DNA of 64,000 nt from Oceanococcus atlanticus. Lineage in GTDB: Bacteria; Pseudomonadota; Gammaproteobacteria; Nevskiales; Oceanococcaceae. The notes beneath the pieces were generated by a model that did no database searches, was not told the origin of the DNA, and saw nothing but the letters and a program-made list of their open reading frames with translations. Each line of letters opens with the position of its first letter. Position 1 is the stretch's first letter. The DNA is taken from assembly GCF_002088235.1 (NCBI RefSeq), contig NZ_AQQV01000002.1, forward strand, positions 795,327 to 859,326, written 5' to 3'. Shown in pieces: positions 27,619 to 37,668 of this stretch. A program made the translations under genes and the position numbers.

Positions 27619-28356
27619 ATGACTTCCACAAAGCTATCGGCAAACGCCGACACTGGCAACCAGATCACGCCTCGTCTTTGCCAATTGCGCGAACGCATCG
27701 AACGCGCCTGCGATGCCAGTCACAGAAACCCCACCGAGATCAGCCTGCTTGCGGTCAGCAAAACACAGCCGGCAGACGCGCTGATGGCTGCTTACAACAG
27801 CGGCCAACGCGCATTCGGCGAGAATTATCTGCAGGAAGCTGAAGGCAAGATTGATGCCCTGCCCAAGGACTGTGAATGGCATTTCATCGGCCCTATTCAA
27901 TCGAATAAAACGCGCACCATTGCGGAACGCTTTGACTGGGTGCACAGCGTCGACCGCCTGAAGATTGCGCGCCGCCTGAGTGAACAGCGCCCTCCATCTG
28001 CGCCACCGCTGAAGATCTGCCTGCAAGTCAACATCAGCGGCGAGGCCAGCAAATCCGGCGTCGAGCCCGACCAACTGGCCGCGCTGTATCAGGCCGTAGC
28101 TGCACTGCCACAGCTGCAGGTCATGGGCCTGATGAGCCTGCCCCGCCCGACCGACGATCCCGAACTGCAACGCCAGGGCTTTCGCCAGTTGCGCGAGTTG
28201 CGGGACAATATCTGTCCGCAGGCGCCGGTGCTCTCCATGGGCATGTCACAGGATCTGGAGGCGGCGGTCGCCGAAGGCAGCACCCTGCTGCGCATCGGCA
28301 CCGCTTTGTTCGGTCCGCGCGCGTCAAACCAAACCGCTCAGGATTCCCGCGCATGA
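27619..28356 (+). CDS. yggS: YggS family PLP homeostasis protein
   Basis: This 245-residue single-domain PLP-binding TIM-barrel protein has the lysine that holds PLP in LLAVSKTQP. It also has [46 protein letters not shown] and RIGTALFG. The family buffers pyridoxal phosphate and influences amino-acid pools. Its position divergent from pilT is a conserved gammaproteobacterial arrangement. It overlaps rpiA by four bases. Confidence 0.95.
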   Translation: MTSTKLSANADTGNQITPRLCQLRERIERACDASHRNPTEISLLAVSKTQPADALMAAYNSGQRAFGENYLQEAEGKIDALPKDCEWHFIGPIQSNKTRTIAERFDWVHSVDRLKIARRLSEQRPPSAPPLKICLQVNISGEASKSGVEPDQLAALYQAVAALPQLQVMGLMSLPRPTDDPELQRQGFRQLRELRDNICPQAPVLSMGMSQDLEAAVAEGSTLLRIGTALFGPRASNQTAQDSRA

Positions 28357-29006
28357 ACCAGGATGAGATGAAACAGGCCGCTGCCGAGGCCGCCATTCAA
28401 CATGTCGAAGACGACACCATCGTCGGTGTTGGCACCGGTTCCACCGTCAACTTCTTTATTGATGCGCTGGCCCGGATCAAGGGGCGCATCGAAGGCGCGG
28501 TGTCCAGCTCGCAAGCCTCAACCGAGCGCATGCGCGCACTGGGTATCCGGGTTCTGGATCTGAACGAGGCGGGGCCGCTGCCGCTGTATGTCGATGGCGC
28601 AGATGAAACCAATGCGCATCGCCAACTGATCAAAGGTGGTGGTGGCGCGCTGACACGGGAAAAAATTGTCGCCGCCGCCAGCGAAAAGTTCGTCTGCGTG
28701 GTCGACGCGAGCAAAAAGGTTGGTGTGCTCGGTGAATTCCCGCTGCCGCTGGAAGTGATCCCGATGGCACGCAGCTATGTCGCCCGCGAAGTCGCCAAAC
28801 TCGGCGCGCGCCCGGTGCTGCGCAGTGGCTTCGTCACCGACAACGGCAACGACATCCTTGATCTGCACGGACTGTCCATCGTCAATCCGCCGGAACTGGA
28901 AGAACGCATCAATCAGATCGTGGGTGTGGTGTGTTGCGGCCTGTTCGCCCAGCGCCCAGCCGACGAGGTGATCATGGCCACGCCCGACGGCCTGCAGGTT
29001 TTCTAG
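28353..29006 (+). CDS. rpiA: Ribose-5-phosphate isomerase A
   Basis: This 217-residue enzyme interconverts ribose-5-phosphate and ribulose-5-phosphate in the pentose phosphate pathway. The phosphate loop GTGST is at 27-31, DGADE at 81-85 and [11 protein letters not shown] at 94-104, carrying the catalytic glutamate near 103. It is translationally coupled to yggS (ATGA) and its 3' end overlaps murU, which comes from the opposite direction, by four bases. Confidence 0.97.
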   Translation: MNQDEMKQAAAEAAIQHVEDDTIVGVGTGSTVNFFIDALARIKGRIEGAVSSSQASTERMRALGIRVLDLNEAGPLPLYVDGADETNAHRQLIKGGGGALTREKIVAAASEKFVCVVDASKKVGVLGEFPLPLEVIPMARSYVAREVAKLGARPVLRSGFVTDNGNDILDLHGLSIVNPPELEERINQIVGVVCCGLFAQRPADEVIMATPDGLQVF

Positions 29007-29692
29007 GGCCCCAGACGCTGGCGCAGCTGTTCGAGACGCTCAAGCGTTCCGACATCGGTCCACAGGCCGGTGTGATGTTCACCGCTAATCCGTCCTGATT
29101 GCATGGCCGCGCGCAGCAGCGGGGCCAGGGCAAAGCGCCCTGGTTGGCAGCCTTCAAACAGCCCCGGATCGAGCAGACTCAGGCCCGAGAAGGTCAGACG
29201 CGGGGCCTGATCAACCAGCCTGGAAGCCCTGTCCAGGCCAAAATCACCGTCCGGATGATGCGCCGGGTTGTCGACCAGCACGAGATGTGCGGCGTCATTC
29301 TCGGACCAGTGGCGTGCACGCTCGGCCAGCCGCTGCAAATCGAAATCGCTGTAGACATCGGCATTGGCGACGATGAACGGACCGGGACCAAGCGGGTCGA
29401 GCATCTTGAATATGCCACCTCCGGTTTCCAGACGCTCGCCTTGCTCTTCGGAGAATGTCACCCGCATCGGCCAACGCCACACCGCATTCAAATGCGTGCG
29501 AATCTGCTCACCCAGCCAGTTGAGATTGATCACACAATGCTCGACGCCAGCGGCTGCCAGCTTGTCCAGGGTGTGCTCGATCAGGGTCTGCCCACCGACC
29601 TCAACCAGAGGCTTGGGGCAGTGGTCGGTGAGCGGCCGCAGGCGCTCGCCACGACCGGCCGCCAGAACCATGGCATTCAGGCGTCCAGACAT
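29003..29692 (-). CDS. murU: MurU, N-acetylmuramate alpha-1-phosphate uridylyltransferase
   Basis: This 229-residue nucleotidyltransferase has the [13 protein letters not shown] loop and KPLVEVGG near the N-terminus, NADVYSDFD for the metal site and [10 protein letters not shown] near the end. In Pseudomonas it makes UDP-MurNAc from recycled MurNAc-1-phosphate, bypassing de novo synthesis and giving fosfomycin tolerance. Its start lies inside the end of amgK (16-base overlap), so the two are one cell-wall recycling operon. Confidence 0.92.
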   Translation of the reverse strand: MSGRLNAMVLAAGRGERLRPLTDHCPKPLVEVGGQTLIEHTLDKLAAAGVEHCVINLNWLGEQIRTHLNAVWRWPMRVTFSEEQGERLETGGGIFKMLDPLGPGPFIVANADVYSDFDLQRLAERARHWSENDAAHLVLVDNPAHHPDGDFGLDRASRLVDQAPRLTFSGLSLLDPGLFEGCQPGRFALAPLLRAAMQSGRISGEHHTGLWTDVGTLERLEQLRQRLGP

Positions 29693-30684
29693 TGCTCAGC
29701 CAGCCGTGTCAGCGGCGCCAGCTCCGCATATTGCGCGGACACCTCACGCACATAGTTGAGAACGCGGGGAATGTCCTCAAGGTAACCAGCCTTGCCATCG
29801 CGATGATTGAGCCGGGCAAAAATACCAATGGCCTTGAGGTGGCGCTGCAGGCCCATCCAGTCGAAATCGCGCTGGAACGACTCACGCGATGGCATCGACC
29901 GACCCTGCGCGGCACTTTGCTGCAGAAAATAGTCGACCCAGGCATCAATCTTTGCGGCCGGCCAGGCGACATAGCAATCGCGCAGCAGCGACACCAGATC
30001 GTAGGTCACCGGACCATGCACCGCGTCCTGAAAATCCAGCACCCCAAGACCACCGCTGTCCGCCCACATCAGATTGCGTGAGTGGTAATCGCGATGCACG
30101 AAGGTGCGTGGCTGGGCCAGCGCCACCGCAATCAAGCGCTGGCACAGCTCATCCCAGTCGCGCTGCTCGGCGGCACTGAGCACGCGCTGCCGGTGCACGC
30201 CCAGATACCAGTTGTGAAACAAGGCCAACTCGCGGGCCAGCAACGCCTCGTCGTAGGGCGGCAAGGTCTGTGCATCAACCGCCTGCATGCTGACCAGCGC
30301 ATCAATCGCACGGCGGTAAGCCGCATCGGCATCCACGCTGTCCAGCGCCTGCAGGAAGGTGAGCTTTCCCAGATCATCAAGCAGCAGAAAACCCTGCGCC
30401 AGATCCTGCTCGCGCACCACTGGAACCCGCACCCCGGCCTGATCCAGCCGGGCGCAAACATCGACAAACGGCTGGCTGTCTTCCTTGTCCGGCGGCGCGT
30501 CCATCACGATGTGACTGACACCTGCGCCCGCGTCCTGCGACAAAGTGTCTGAAAATACGCGAAAATAGCGGCGGAAGCTGGCATCACTGGAAGCCGGCTC
30601 CGGGGCACCATGGGCGGGCAGGACAACATCCAGCCATGCCTGCATCTGGACGTAGCGCTCGTCCTGGCGAGTGTCGCGGGTCAT
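29677..30684 (-). CDS. amgK: AmgK, anomeric MurNAc/GlcNAc kinase
   Basis: This 335-residue protein has an aminoglycoside-phosphotransferase fold. It has SDASFRRYFRV at the N-terminus, VHRDYHSRNLMW with the catalytic Asp, and VLDFQDAVHGPVTYDLVSLLRD with the metal-binding Asp. AmgK phosphorylates MurNAc at C1 to feed MurU. The ATG at 30684 is preferred over a GTG at 30696. Its 5' end overlaps the likely lptD start by 14 bases, head to head, as part of the conserved amgK-murU / lptD divergent pair. Confidence 0.92.
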   Translation of the reverse strand: MTRDTRQDERYVQMQAWLDVVLPAHGAPEPASSDASFRRYFRVFSDTLSQDAGAGVSHIVMDAPPDKEDSQPFVDVCARLDQAGVRVPVVREQDLAQGFLLLDDLGKLTFLQALDSVDADAAYRRAIDALVSMQAVDAQTLPPYDEALLARELALFHNWYLGVHRQRVLSAAEQRDWDELCQRLIAVALAQPRTFVHRDYHSRNLMWADSGGLGVLDFQDAVHGPVTYDLVSLLRDCYVAWPAAKIDAWVDYFLQQSAAQGRSMPSRESFQRDFDWMGLQRHLKAIGIFARLNHRDGKAGYLEDIPRVLNYVREVSAQYAELAPLTRLAEQCLDA

Positions 30685-32860
30685 CAACGAAACCACGGGA
30701 AAAGGTTTGCGCGGATTCTACAGAATGTGCGGCGGCATGCTGCTCAGCCTGACGCCGGTGATCAGCACCGCGCAGGCGCTGTGCGAAGAATTGGGCTTCA
30801 AGCAGCGCAGCTACGCCGAGCAACTGCTCGACGACGCGGCACTGCACGCCGACGCCGGCGAGGTGGATTTGCAGGCCTATGGCGAATCGCGCCTGCAAGG
30901 TGGCGTACGCATGCGCTTCGGGCGCGACATTCTGTTTGCCGATGATGTGCGCTACCGGCACGCCGACCGCCAGCTGCGCGTGATCGGGCGCACTCTGTTC
31001 GAAACCGAGACCATTCAGGTCCAGGCCGAGGCCGCAGACATCGACCTCGACAGCGAAGAAGCCGACTTTGAGCAGGCCCGCTATGTCGCCTTTGCCGCAG
31101 GCGCGCGCGGCCATGCCGAGCAGCTCCACGTCAGCGGCTCGCAAAAAGCCCGGCTGCGCGGCGTACGTTACACCACCTGCTCACCAGAGCAGGAAGCCTG
31201 GGTGCTGGAAAGCGACGAAATTACGCTGGATTCCAAGCGCGGCCTGGGCTCGGCACGCAATGCCAAATTGCGCTTCATGGGTGTGCCGATTTTCTGGGCG
31301 CCGTTGTTCTACTTCCCGGTTGGCGACCAGCGCCAGACCGGGGTGCTACCACCGCGCATCGGTGACAACGCCACCACCGGCCTGGACATCAGTATTCCGC
31401 TGTACATCAATCTGGCGCCCAACTACGACCTGACCCTGACCCCACGGCACATGAGTGAGCGCGGCGAGCAGATCGCGGCCACCGGGCGCTACCTGTTCAG
31501 CCACAGCGAGGGCGACAGCACGGTTGAATGGCTGGAAGAGGACGAGCAGACCGGTGAGCGCCGCTATTTGCTCGATACCACGCTTGAGGGCGGCACAGCC
31601 GAGCACTGGAGCTGGCAGGTGGCCTACACCCGGGTCAGCGACGAAAGTTATGCCAGCGAGCTGGACACCACATTCACCGACGCCGCGCAAAGCCAGCTTC
31701 CGCAGTACGCCCGCCTGTCCTATCGACATCTTGATGCCGGACTGCGCGCCTCACTCGCTGCACATGAGTATCAAAGCCTCATCCGCACACTGGAAGAGCC
31801 CTATGCGCGCCTTCCAGAATTCAATCTGAACTGGCAACCGGCCTATCGCAACGGTCGTGTTCGCCCCTTCCTGAGCGCTCAAGCGGTCAATTTCCGGGAC
31901 ATTGATGAAACCCAGACCTGGCGCGAGGATGCGCGCATTGGGCTCGATTGGCGACTCGACCTGCCCCAGGCGTTTTTCACCGCCCACACCGATTACCGCT
32001 GGACCGGTTACCAGGCCCGCGAAGACGGCACCACCGTCGATACCATCGACCGTCACCTGGGTACCGTGCAGACCGGTTTCGGCCTGAACTTCGTGCGCCA
32101 GGGCCGTTTTGGGCGCTATCAAACGCTGACCCCTCAGGTCTACTACCTGTACGTGCCGTATACCGAGCAGGACGCGATCCCGCTGTTCGACACCAGCCAG
32201 CCTGACTTTTCCTTTGATCAGCTGTTTGCGCTCAACCGCTTCACCGGCGTCGATCGCATCGCCGATGCCAATCTGATCACCACCGCGGTGCGCACCGACT
32301 GGTACCGCGACTTCGGCCGGGAGCGCGTGGTCAGCGCCAAGCTGGGGGTGCAATGGCGCGCTGAGTCCTCGCAGGTCACCCTGCCCGGCGAAAGCGCCCC
32401 CGCCTCTGGCAGTTCCGACTGGCTGGGCGAGATCGACTACATGCTCAACGATCGCCTGCGCGCGCAACTGGTCGGCCAGTGGAACGCCGATGAAAACCGC
32501 ATGGATCAAAGCTCGGTCGCCGCGCGGTACCAGTACAGCGAAGATCAGTTCATACACATCGCCTACCGCTTCCGGCGCGACAACTTCGAGCAGACCGACG
32601 CCATCGTCTCCATGCCGATCAACTCGCGTTGGAAGGTGGCCGGGCGCTGGACCTATTCGCTAGAAGATCATCGCAGCCTGGAAGCTCTGGGCGGGCTGGA
32701 ATACAGCAGCTGTTGCTGGGGCGCGCAGATCGCCTGGCGGCGTTATCTGGCCGGCGACGGCGGGCGCTTTGACTCCTCGATCTACCTGCAGTTGGAACTC
32801 AACGGCCTGGGCAGGATCGGAGAGGGTCTGGATCGTCTCTTAACGCGTGATATTCTTTAG
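30671..32860 (+). CDS. lptD: LptD, LPS-assembly outer membrane protein
   Basis: This 729-residue protein would insert LPS in the outer leaflet with LptE. It has an N-terminal signal region (hydrophobic segment about 22-36), an OstA-like jellyroll from about 50 and a C-terminal beta-barrel. Four cysteines match the family disulfide set: Cys38 after the signal, Cys170 in TTCSPEQ, and Cys681-682 in SSCCWG. The GTG at 30671 gives a full signal; an ATG at 30725 would leave an unusually short one. surA follows after 42 bases. Confidence 0.95.
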   Translation: MSRVINETTGKGLRGFYRMCGGMLLSLTPVISTAQALCEELGFKQRSYAEQLLDDAALHADAGEVDLQAYGESRLQGGVRMRFGRDILFADDVRYRHADRQLRVIGRTLFETETIQVQAEAADIDLDSEEADFEQARYVAFAAGARGHAEQLHVSGSQKARLRGVRYTTCSPEQEAWVLESDEITLDSKRGLGSARNAKLRFMGVPIFWAPLFYFPVGDQRQTGVLPPRIGDNATTGLDISIPLYINLAPNYDLTLTPRHMSERGEQIAATGRYLFSHSEGDSTVEWLEEDEQTGERRYLLDTTLEGGTAEHWSWQVAYTRVSDESYASELDTTFTDAAQSQLPQYARLSYRHLDAGLRASLAAHEYQSLIRTLEEPYARLPEFNLNWQPAYRNGRVRPFLSAQAVNFRDIDETQTWREDARIGLDWRLDLPQAFFTAHTDYRWTGYQAREDGTTVDTIDRHLGTVQTGFGLNFVRQGRFGRYQTLTPQVYYLYVPYTEQDAIPLFDTSQPDFSFDQLFALNRFTGVDRIADANLITTAVRTDWYRDFGRERVVSAKLGVQWRAESSQVTLPGESAPASGSSDWLGEIDYMLNDRLRAQLVGQWNADENRMDQSSVAARYQYSEDQFIHIAYRFRRDNFEQTDAIVSMPINSRWKVAGRWTYSLEDHRSLEALGGLEYSSCCWGAQIAWRRYLAGDGGRFDSSIYLQLELNGLGRIGEGLDRLLTRDIL

Positions 32861-32902
32861 GATTGACTGCGCGACTGTAGCGCGCATCGACACATTATCC
32901 GG

Positions 32903-34210
32903 ATGTACATGAATCCCATTTATCGCCATCGCCATGCGCTCGTTCTGGCCGCGCTCCTGCTGCTCGTCAGTCCGTTCTCCCGGGCCGCCCAGGTGCTCGA
33001 TTACATCGTGGCCGTGGTCAACGACGAGGTGGTCCTGAGCAGCGAGCTCAACCAGGCCCTCGACCAGATCAAGCAACAGTTCGCCGGGCGCGGACCTTTG
33101 CCGGAAGAAGAGGTCCTGCGGCGTCAGGTCCTGGAACGCATCGTCGTCACCAAGGCGCAGGTTCAGCGCGCCCAGCAAGGCGGCTTGCGGGTTGGTGACG
33201 AACAGCTCAACCAGGCCATGGAAGACATCGCCGCGCGCAATGGCATGAGCCTGAATCAGTTTGCGCTGGCCCTGCGCCGGGAAGGTATCGACTACCTCCA
33301 GCTGCGCCAGCAGGTGCGTGACGAAATCCTGGTCAACCAGTTGCGCCAACGCGAAGTCGATTCACGCATCGTGGTCACCGAGGACGATGTGGACCTGCTG
33401 CTGGAACAGCAGGGCGAATCGGACAAAGTGGAATACCACCTGGCCCACATTCTGATCGCAATCCCCTCGGACGCGACATCGCAAGCGCGCGATGCGGCCA
33501 CGCAGAAAGCGGCACAGGTTGTCAGCGAGGCCCGCGACGGTGCTGATTTTGCGCAGCTTGCCATCACCCACTCCGACAGCCCGCGTGCGCTGGACGGCGG
33601 TGATCTGGGCTGGCGGCGCGGCAATGCGCTGCCCACCCTGTTTGCCGACGTGGTGCCTGAGCTTGAGGTTGGCGGCGTCAGCGACCCGATCAATGCCAGC
33701 GGCGGCCTGCACATCGTCAAGCTGGTCGACAAACGCGGCACTTCAGGCGATGCGCTGGTCAAAGAAACCCATGCCCGCCACATCCTGCTCAAGCCCAACG
33801 TGCTGCGCAATCCGCAGCAAACCCGAGCCAAGCTGGAGGAAATTCGCCAGCAGATTGCCGATGGCGCTGACTTCACCAAACTGGCCAAGCAACACTCCGA
33901 GGACCCGGGTTCGGCCAACCAGGGTGGCGACATGGGCTGGCAGGGGCCAGAAACCTTTGTGCCGGAATTCCAGCGTGCACTGGATCTGCTGGAACCGGGC
34001 GAATTGAGCCCGGTATTCCAGACCCCGTTCGGCTGGCACATCGCCGAGGTCATCGACCGACGCGAACGCGACCGCACCGAAGACCTGCGCCGAGCCCAGG
34101 CACGCCAGGCCATTTTCCGGCGCAAGGCGGGCGAAGAACAGGAAGTCTGGTTGCGCCAGCTGCGTGACGAAGCCTACGTCGAATACCGGGAACAACCGGA
34201 CGCCGGTTGA
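32903..34210 (+). CDS. surA: SurA, periplasmic chaperone and peptidyl-prolyl isomerase
   Basis: This 435-residue protein helps outer-membrane proteins fold. It has a signal peptide (residues about 9-28), an N-terminal chaperone domain (DYIVAVVNDEVVLSSEL) and two parvulin domains, the first near 175-275 (AHILIAIP, GGDLGWRRG) and the second near 285-390 (RHILLKP, GGDMGWQG). A second ATG at 32909 is possible. It lies between lptD and pdxA as in E. coli, and its stop overlaps the pdxA start. Confidence 0.96.
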   Translation: MYMNPIYRHRHALVLAALLLLVSPFSRAAQVLDYIVAVVNDEVVLSSELNQALDQIKQQFAGRGPLPEEEVLRRQVLERIVVTKAQVQRAQQGGLRVGDEQLNQAMEDIAARNGMSLNQFALALRREGIDYLQLRQQVRDEILVNQLRQREVDSRIVVTEDDVDLLLEQQGESDKVEYHLAHILIAIPSDATSQARDAATQKAAQVVSEARDGADFAQLAITHSDSPRALDGGDLGWRRGNALPTLFADVVPELEVGGVSDPINASGGLHIVKLVDKRGTSGDALVKETHARHILLKPNVLRNPQQTRAKLEEIRQQIADGADFTKLAKQHSEDPGSANQGGDMGWQGPETFVPEFQRALDLLEPGELSPVFQTPFGWHIAEVIDRRERDRTEDLRRAQARQAIFRRKAGEEQEVWLRQLRDEAYVEYREQPDAG

Positions 34211-35202
34211 ACCCGCTCATACTGCATACGCCGGGTGAACCGGCAGGCATAGGACCGGAACTGCTGATCAAGCTGGCCGCGCAACCCAGCGCGGCCTGCC
34301 GTGTGGCCGTGGCCGATGGCGCGCTGCTTGAGCGCACCGCCAAACACCTCGGCCTGTCGCTGACATTGCGTCGGTTTGACGGTGTGGCCCAGGCCACGCC
34401 CGCCAACACTCTATGGCATCTGCCTCAGACCATGCCGCAGCCCGTCACCTTCGGCCTGCCTTCACCGGACAATGCCGCCTACCTGCTGGCGTGTCTGCGT
34501 TGTGCGGCAGATCAGGCCCGCGTTAGCCAAGCCGCCATGGTCACCGGCCCGCTCAACAAGGCGGTCATCAACCAGGCCGGTATCGCCTTTACCGGACACA
34601 CCGAATTCATTGCCGCGCACTGCGGTGGCATGACCCCGGTGATGATGCTCACGGCAGGTACGCTGCGCGTTGCGCTGGCCACAACCCATATGCCGCTGCG
34701 TGCGGTGGCCGATGCGATCACTCCCGAGAGCCTTGCTCACGTCATGCAGGTGCTGGAGCACGAACTGCGCGAGCGCTTCGGCATTCACAAGCCGCGCATT
34801 CAGGTTTGCGGACTCAACCCGCACGCTGGCGAAGGCGGACATCTGGGTGATGAAGAGCAGCGCGTGATCGAACCCGCGCTGACACAGCAACGGGCGCGCA
34901 GTGGCGAGGCTGCACAGTGGCTCGGGCCGGTGCCGGCAGACACCGCGTTCACGCGGGAGCGCCTAGCCCAGTGCGATGCTGTACTGGCGATGTACCACGA
35001 CCAGGGTTTGCCCACATTGAAGCATGCCGGCTTCGGGCAGGCCGTGAACGTAACGCTGGGCCTGCCGATTATCCGCACCTCGGTGGATCACGGCACCGCC
35101 CTGGATATCGCCGGAAAAGGCACGGCTGATGTCGGCAGCCTGCGCGCGGCCGAGAACATGGCCATCACCCTGGCCACACAGGGCAAGCTCACCCATGGAT
35201 AA
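34207..35202 (+). CDS. pdxA: 4-hydroxythreonine-4-phosphate dehydrogenase
   Basis: This 331-residue enzyme of pyridoxal phosphate synthesis has the opening HTPGEPAGIGPEL and the metal-site histidines in TGHTEF, the YHDQGL region and DHGTALDIAGKG. The start is TTG at 34207, overlapping the surA stop (TTGA); no ATG nearby would keep the conserved N-terminus. It is translationally coupled to surA, and rsmA begins inside its end. Confidence 0.95.
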   Translation: MNPLILHTPGEPAGIGPELLIKLAAQPSAACRVAVADGALLERTAKHLGLSLTLRRFDGVAQATPANTLWHLPQTMPQPVTFGLPSPDNAAYLLACLRCAADQARVSQAAMVTGPLNKAVINQAGIAFTGHTEFIAAHCGGMTPVMMLTAGTLRVALATTHMPLRAVADAITPESLAHVMQVLEHELRERFGIHKPRIQVCGLNPHAGEGGHLGDEEQRVIEPALTQQRARSGEAAQWLGPVPADTAFTRERLAQCDAVLAMYHDQGLPTLKHAGFGQAVNVTLGLPIIRTSVDHGTALDIAGKGTADVGSLRAAENMAITLATQGKLTHG

Positions 35203-35977
35203 GCACCGACCACGCAAGCGTTTCGGCCAGAACTTCCTGACCGACCGCAATATTATCGAGCGCATCGCCTCGGCCATTCGCCCTAGCGCGGACCAGCATC
35301 TGCTCGAGATCGGCCCCGGTCAGGCCGCACTCACCGAGGCGCTGCTGCCATATTGCGGCAAGCTCACTGCAGTGGAGATCGACCGTGATCTGGCCGCCAC
35401 CCTGCGCCAGCGCTTTGCCGCTGAAGCGCGCTTCGAACTGATCGAAGCCGACGCCCTCAAGGTCGACTTCGCCACACTTGGTGACGCGCCGCTGCGGGTG
35501 GTGGGCAACCTGCCCTACAACATCTCCACGCCGCTGGTTTTTCACCTGCTGCAAAGCCGTGCGCGCATCATCGATTTCCACATCATGCTGCAGCGCGAAG
35601 TGGCCGAGCGCATGGCCGCACGACCGGGCAACAAAACCTACGGTCGCCTGAGCGTTGCGGTCAGCCTGGCGGCGCGCGCAGACATTCTGTTCGATGTGCC
35701 GCCGGGGGCCTTCTTTCCGCCACCCAAGGTCCGCTCATCAATTATCCGGCTGACCCCGCGCGACGTCGACCTACCCTGGCGCGCCCTCGACCGCGTGCTG
35801 CAGGCCGCCTTCTCGGCCCGGCGCAAAACCCTGCGCAACGCGCTCGGCAAGCTGTTTAGCGCCGAGCAGTTGCAGGCACATGGCCTCGACCCGCAACTGC
35901 GCCCGGAAAACCTCAGCCCTGATCAGTTTCTGGCCCTGGCCACCACGCTGCATCAGGCCTCCGCCGAAGCCGGTTAA
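35195..35977 (+). CDS. rsmA: RsmA (KsgA), 16S rRNA dimethyladenosine transferase
   Basis: This 260-residue methyltransferase dimethylates two adjacent adenines near the 3' end of 16S rRNA. It has RFGQNFLTD at the start, SAM loop EIGPGQAALTEAL, and the catalytic NLPYNIS. FFPPPKVRSSII precedes the C-terminal helical domain. The ATG at 35195 overlaps pdxA by eight bases. In E. coli apaG follows directly; here a 6-kb block separates them and tesB comes in from the other strand. Confidence 0.97.
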   Translation: MDKHRPRKRFGQNFLTDRNIIERIASAIRPSADQHLLEIGPGQAALTEALLPYCGKLTAVEIDRDLAATLRQRFAAEARFELIEADALKVDFATLGDAPLRVVGNLPYNISTPLVFHLLQSRARIIDFHIMLQREVAERMAARPGNKTYGRLSVAVSLAARADILFDVPPGAFFPPPKVRSSIIRLTPRDVDLPWRALDRVLQAAFSARRKTLRNALGKLFSAEQLQAHGLDPQLRPENLSPDQFLALATTLHQASAEAG

Positions 35978-36855
35978 TCGTCCTGCTGTTGTGCGGCCAG
36001 ATGGGTGTCGCGCATCAGGCTCTCCTGGGCCAGCGAGGCCACAAGCTCGCCATCACGGTTGTAAATCTGACCTTGGGTCAGACCGCGCGCGCCCTGTGCC
36101 GATGGGCTGTGCATGCTGTACAGCAGCCAGTCATCCAGGCGCGCGGGGCGGTGGAACCAGATCACATGATCAAGGGTCGCAGCGACCACATGGCGCTCGA
36201 ACCAGCTCATGGCATGCGGACGCATAGCAGTGCCCAGAAAATTGAAGTCGGATGCGTAGGCCAACACCGACTGATGCAGACAGGGATCATCCGGCAAAGG
36301 GCCGGCTGCGCGAAACCAGATGTGCTGCTGCGGCGGCATCGACTCGGGGCGAAACGGATTGCGCGGGGTAACCGGCTTGAACTCGATGGCCAGTTCCTGC
36401 TGGTAGCCTGGTTTGAGCGGCGCCGGGCAATCCTCCAGCCAGCGGGTGCGCAATTCCGACTCCAGCACCAGCTCTTCCGGAGGTGGTACATCGGGCATGC
36501 TGTCCTGATGTTCATACCCCGGTTCAGGCTGCTGGAACGACGCCATCATGCTGAAGATCGGCCGCCCGTGCTGAATCGCATGCACCCGGCGCACGGCGAA
36601 GCTGCGCCCGTCACGAATGCGCTCAACGTCGTACACGATCGGCGCCTCCATATCCCCGGGGCGCACAAAGTAGGCATGCACCGAATGCGCCAGGCTGTGC
36701 TCAACCGTGCGACTGGCCGCAACCAGCGCCTGGCCCAGCACTTGGCCGCCGAACACGCTGCGTCCGCCCAGATTGCGGCTTTGGCCCCGGAACAGATGCT
36801 GCTCCAGGTTCTCCAGCTCGAGGACTTCAATCAGATCTTTCAATGCCGCATTCAT
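35974..36855 (-). CDS. tesB: TesB-type acyl-CoA thioesterase II
   Basis: This 293-residue double hot-dog protein hydrolyses medium and long acyl-CoAs. It has FGGQVLGQALVAA at the N-terminus, a WFERHV segment and the catalytic set: Asp in YASDFNFLG, a Ser/Thr in the SAQGARGLTQG segment and Gln in LAQESLMR. It overlaps rsmA by four bases at the 3' end. It may release fatty acids from CoA near the wax ester synthase found 7 kb away, although no operon links them. Confidence 0.93.
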   Translation of the reverse strand: MNAALKDLIEVLELENLEQHLFRGQSRNLGGRSVFGGQVLGQALVAASRTVEHSLAHSVHAYFVRPGDMEAPIVYDVERIRDGRSFAVRRVHAIQHGRPIFSMMASFQQPEPGYEHQDSMPDVPPPEELVLESELRTRWLEDCPAPLKPGYQQELAIEFKPVTPRNPFRPESMPPQQHIWFRAAGPLPDDPCLHQSVLAYASDFNFLGTAMRPHAMSWFERHVVAATLDHVIWFHRPARLDDWLLYSMHSPSAQGARGLTQGQIYNRDGELVASLAQESLMRDTHLAAQQQDD

Positions 36856-36945
36856 GGCCTGTCCTTGATGACACCATCGACACCATCACTGGCCACTGGC
36901 ATCCAGCGGCAAGGGGTCGATGCGTCGGGAAAATTGTGGGATAGT

Positions 36946-36962
36946 CGATCCCAACGGGATCG
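36946..36962. repeat. 17-bp inverted repeat upstream of the response regulator gene
   Basis: CGATCCC and GGGATCG (7-bp arms, 3-base spacer) lie in the 175-base gap between the divergent tesB and response regulator genes. The form suits a dimeric repressor operator, but no regulator is identified. Confidence 0.5.
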
Positions 36963-37030
36963 CATGTGGGGGGAATTTTGCCAAATCCCGGCAGCACGCG
37001 CCCTGAACGCTCGCGTTAGAGAACCAATCA

Positions 37031-37666
37031 ATGTCACAAATTGAAGCCTTGATCGTGGATGACTCCATGTCGGCGCGCTTTGCTCTGAGCCGCAGTCTGG
37101 AACCGCACAATATGAACATTGTGCAGGCCAAGACCGGTGAGGAAGGCGTCGAAGTTGCGGCTCAAGCCACGTTTGATGTGATCTTTATGGATCACGTACT
37201 GCCAGGGATTGATGGCCTGCAAGCCATGGAGCAGATTCGCAATCTTCCCCAGTACCCCAGCACACCGATCATCATGTGCACCTCCAACGACTCGCAGGAG
37301 TACGTCGATGATGCCTTGGCACGCGGCGCCACCGACGTGCTGAGCAAGCCGCCGGACAGCGAAGCGCTGAATCAGCTGCTGGCCCGCCACTTGAGCGCGC
37401 CACAATCGGCCACAGCGGCCACCCCAGAACAACAAGCTGCACCCGCAGCGGAGAGCCCGAGCATGAGCGACGACGCCAAACTGCAAGCCATTGATGAACG
37501 CCTGGACCGTCTTGAGGCGATGCTGCAACGCCTGGAACAGAACGTGACGCAGATGGACACGCGCACACGCGCCGTGGCCCGCGCCATCGCCGATCAGGCC
37601 GGGCGCGACCTGTCGAACCGCTTGCTACGCGCGGTGGTCACGCTCAAGGGCGGCACGCCGAAATAA
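37031..37666 (+). CDS. CheY-like response regulator with C-terminal coiled-coil extension
   Basis: This 211-residue protein starts with a receiver domain (residues about 4-122): EALIVDDSMSARFAL, the phospho-acceptor in FMDHVLPGIDG, and KPPDSEAL. The last 85 residues form an Ala/Pro/Gln-rich linker and then a heptad-like helix (RLDRLEAMLQRLEQNV), with no DNA-binding domain. It is followed after two bases by a rhomboid protease gene, so the two are probably co-expressed. I know no named system with this pair. A 7+3+7 palindrome lies upstream. Confidence 0.8.
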   Translation: MSQIEALIVDDSMSARFALSRSLEPHNMNIVQAKTGEEGVEVAAQATFDVIFMDHVLPGIDGLQAMEQIRNLPQYPSTPIIMCTSNDSQEYVDDALARGATDVLSKPPDSEALNQLLARHLSAPQSATAATPEQQAAPAAESPSMSDDAKLQAIDERLDRLEAMLQRLEQNVTQMDTRTRAVARAIADQAGRDLSNRLLRAVVTLKGGTPK

Positions 37667-37668
37667 GC

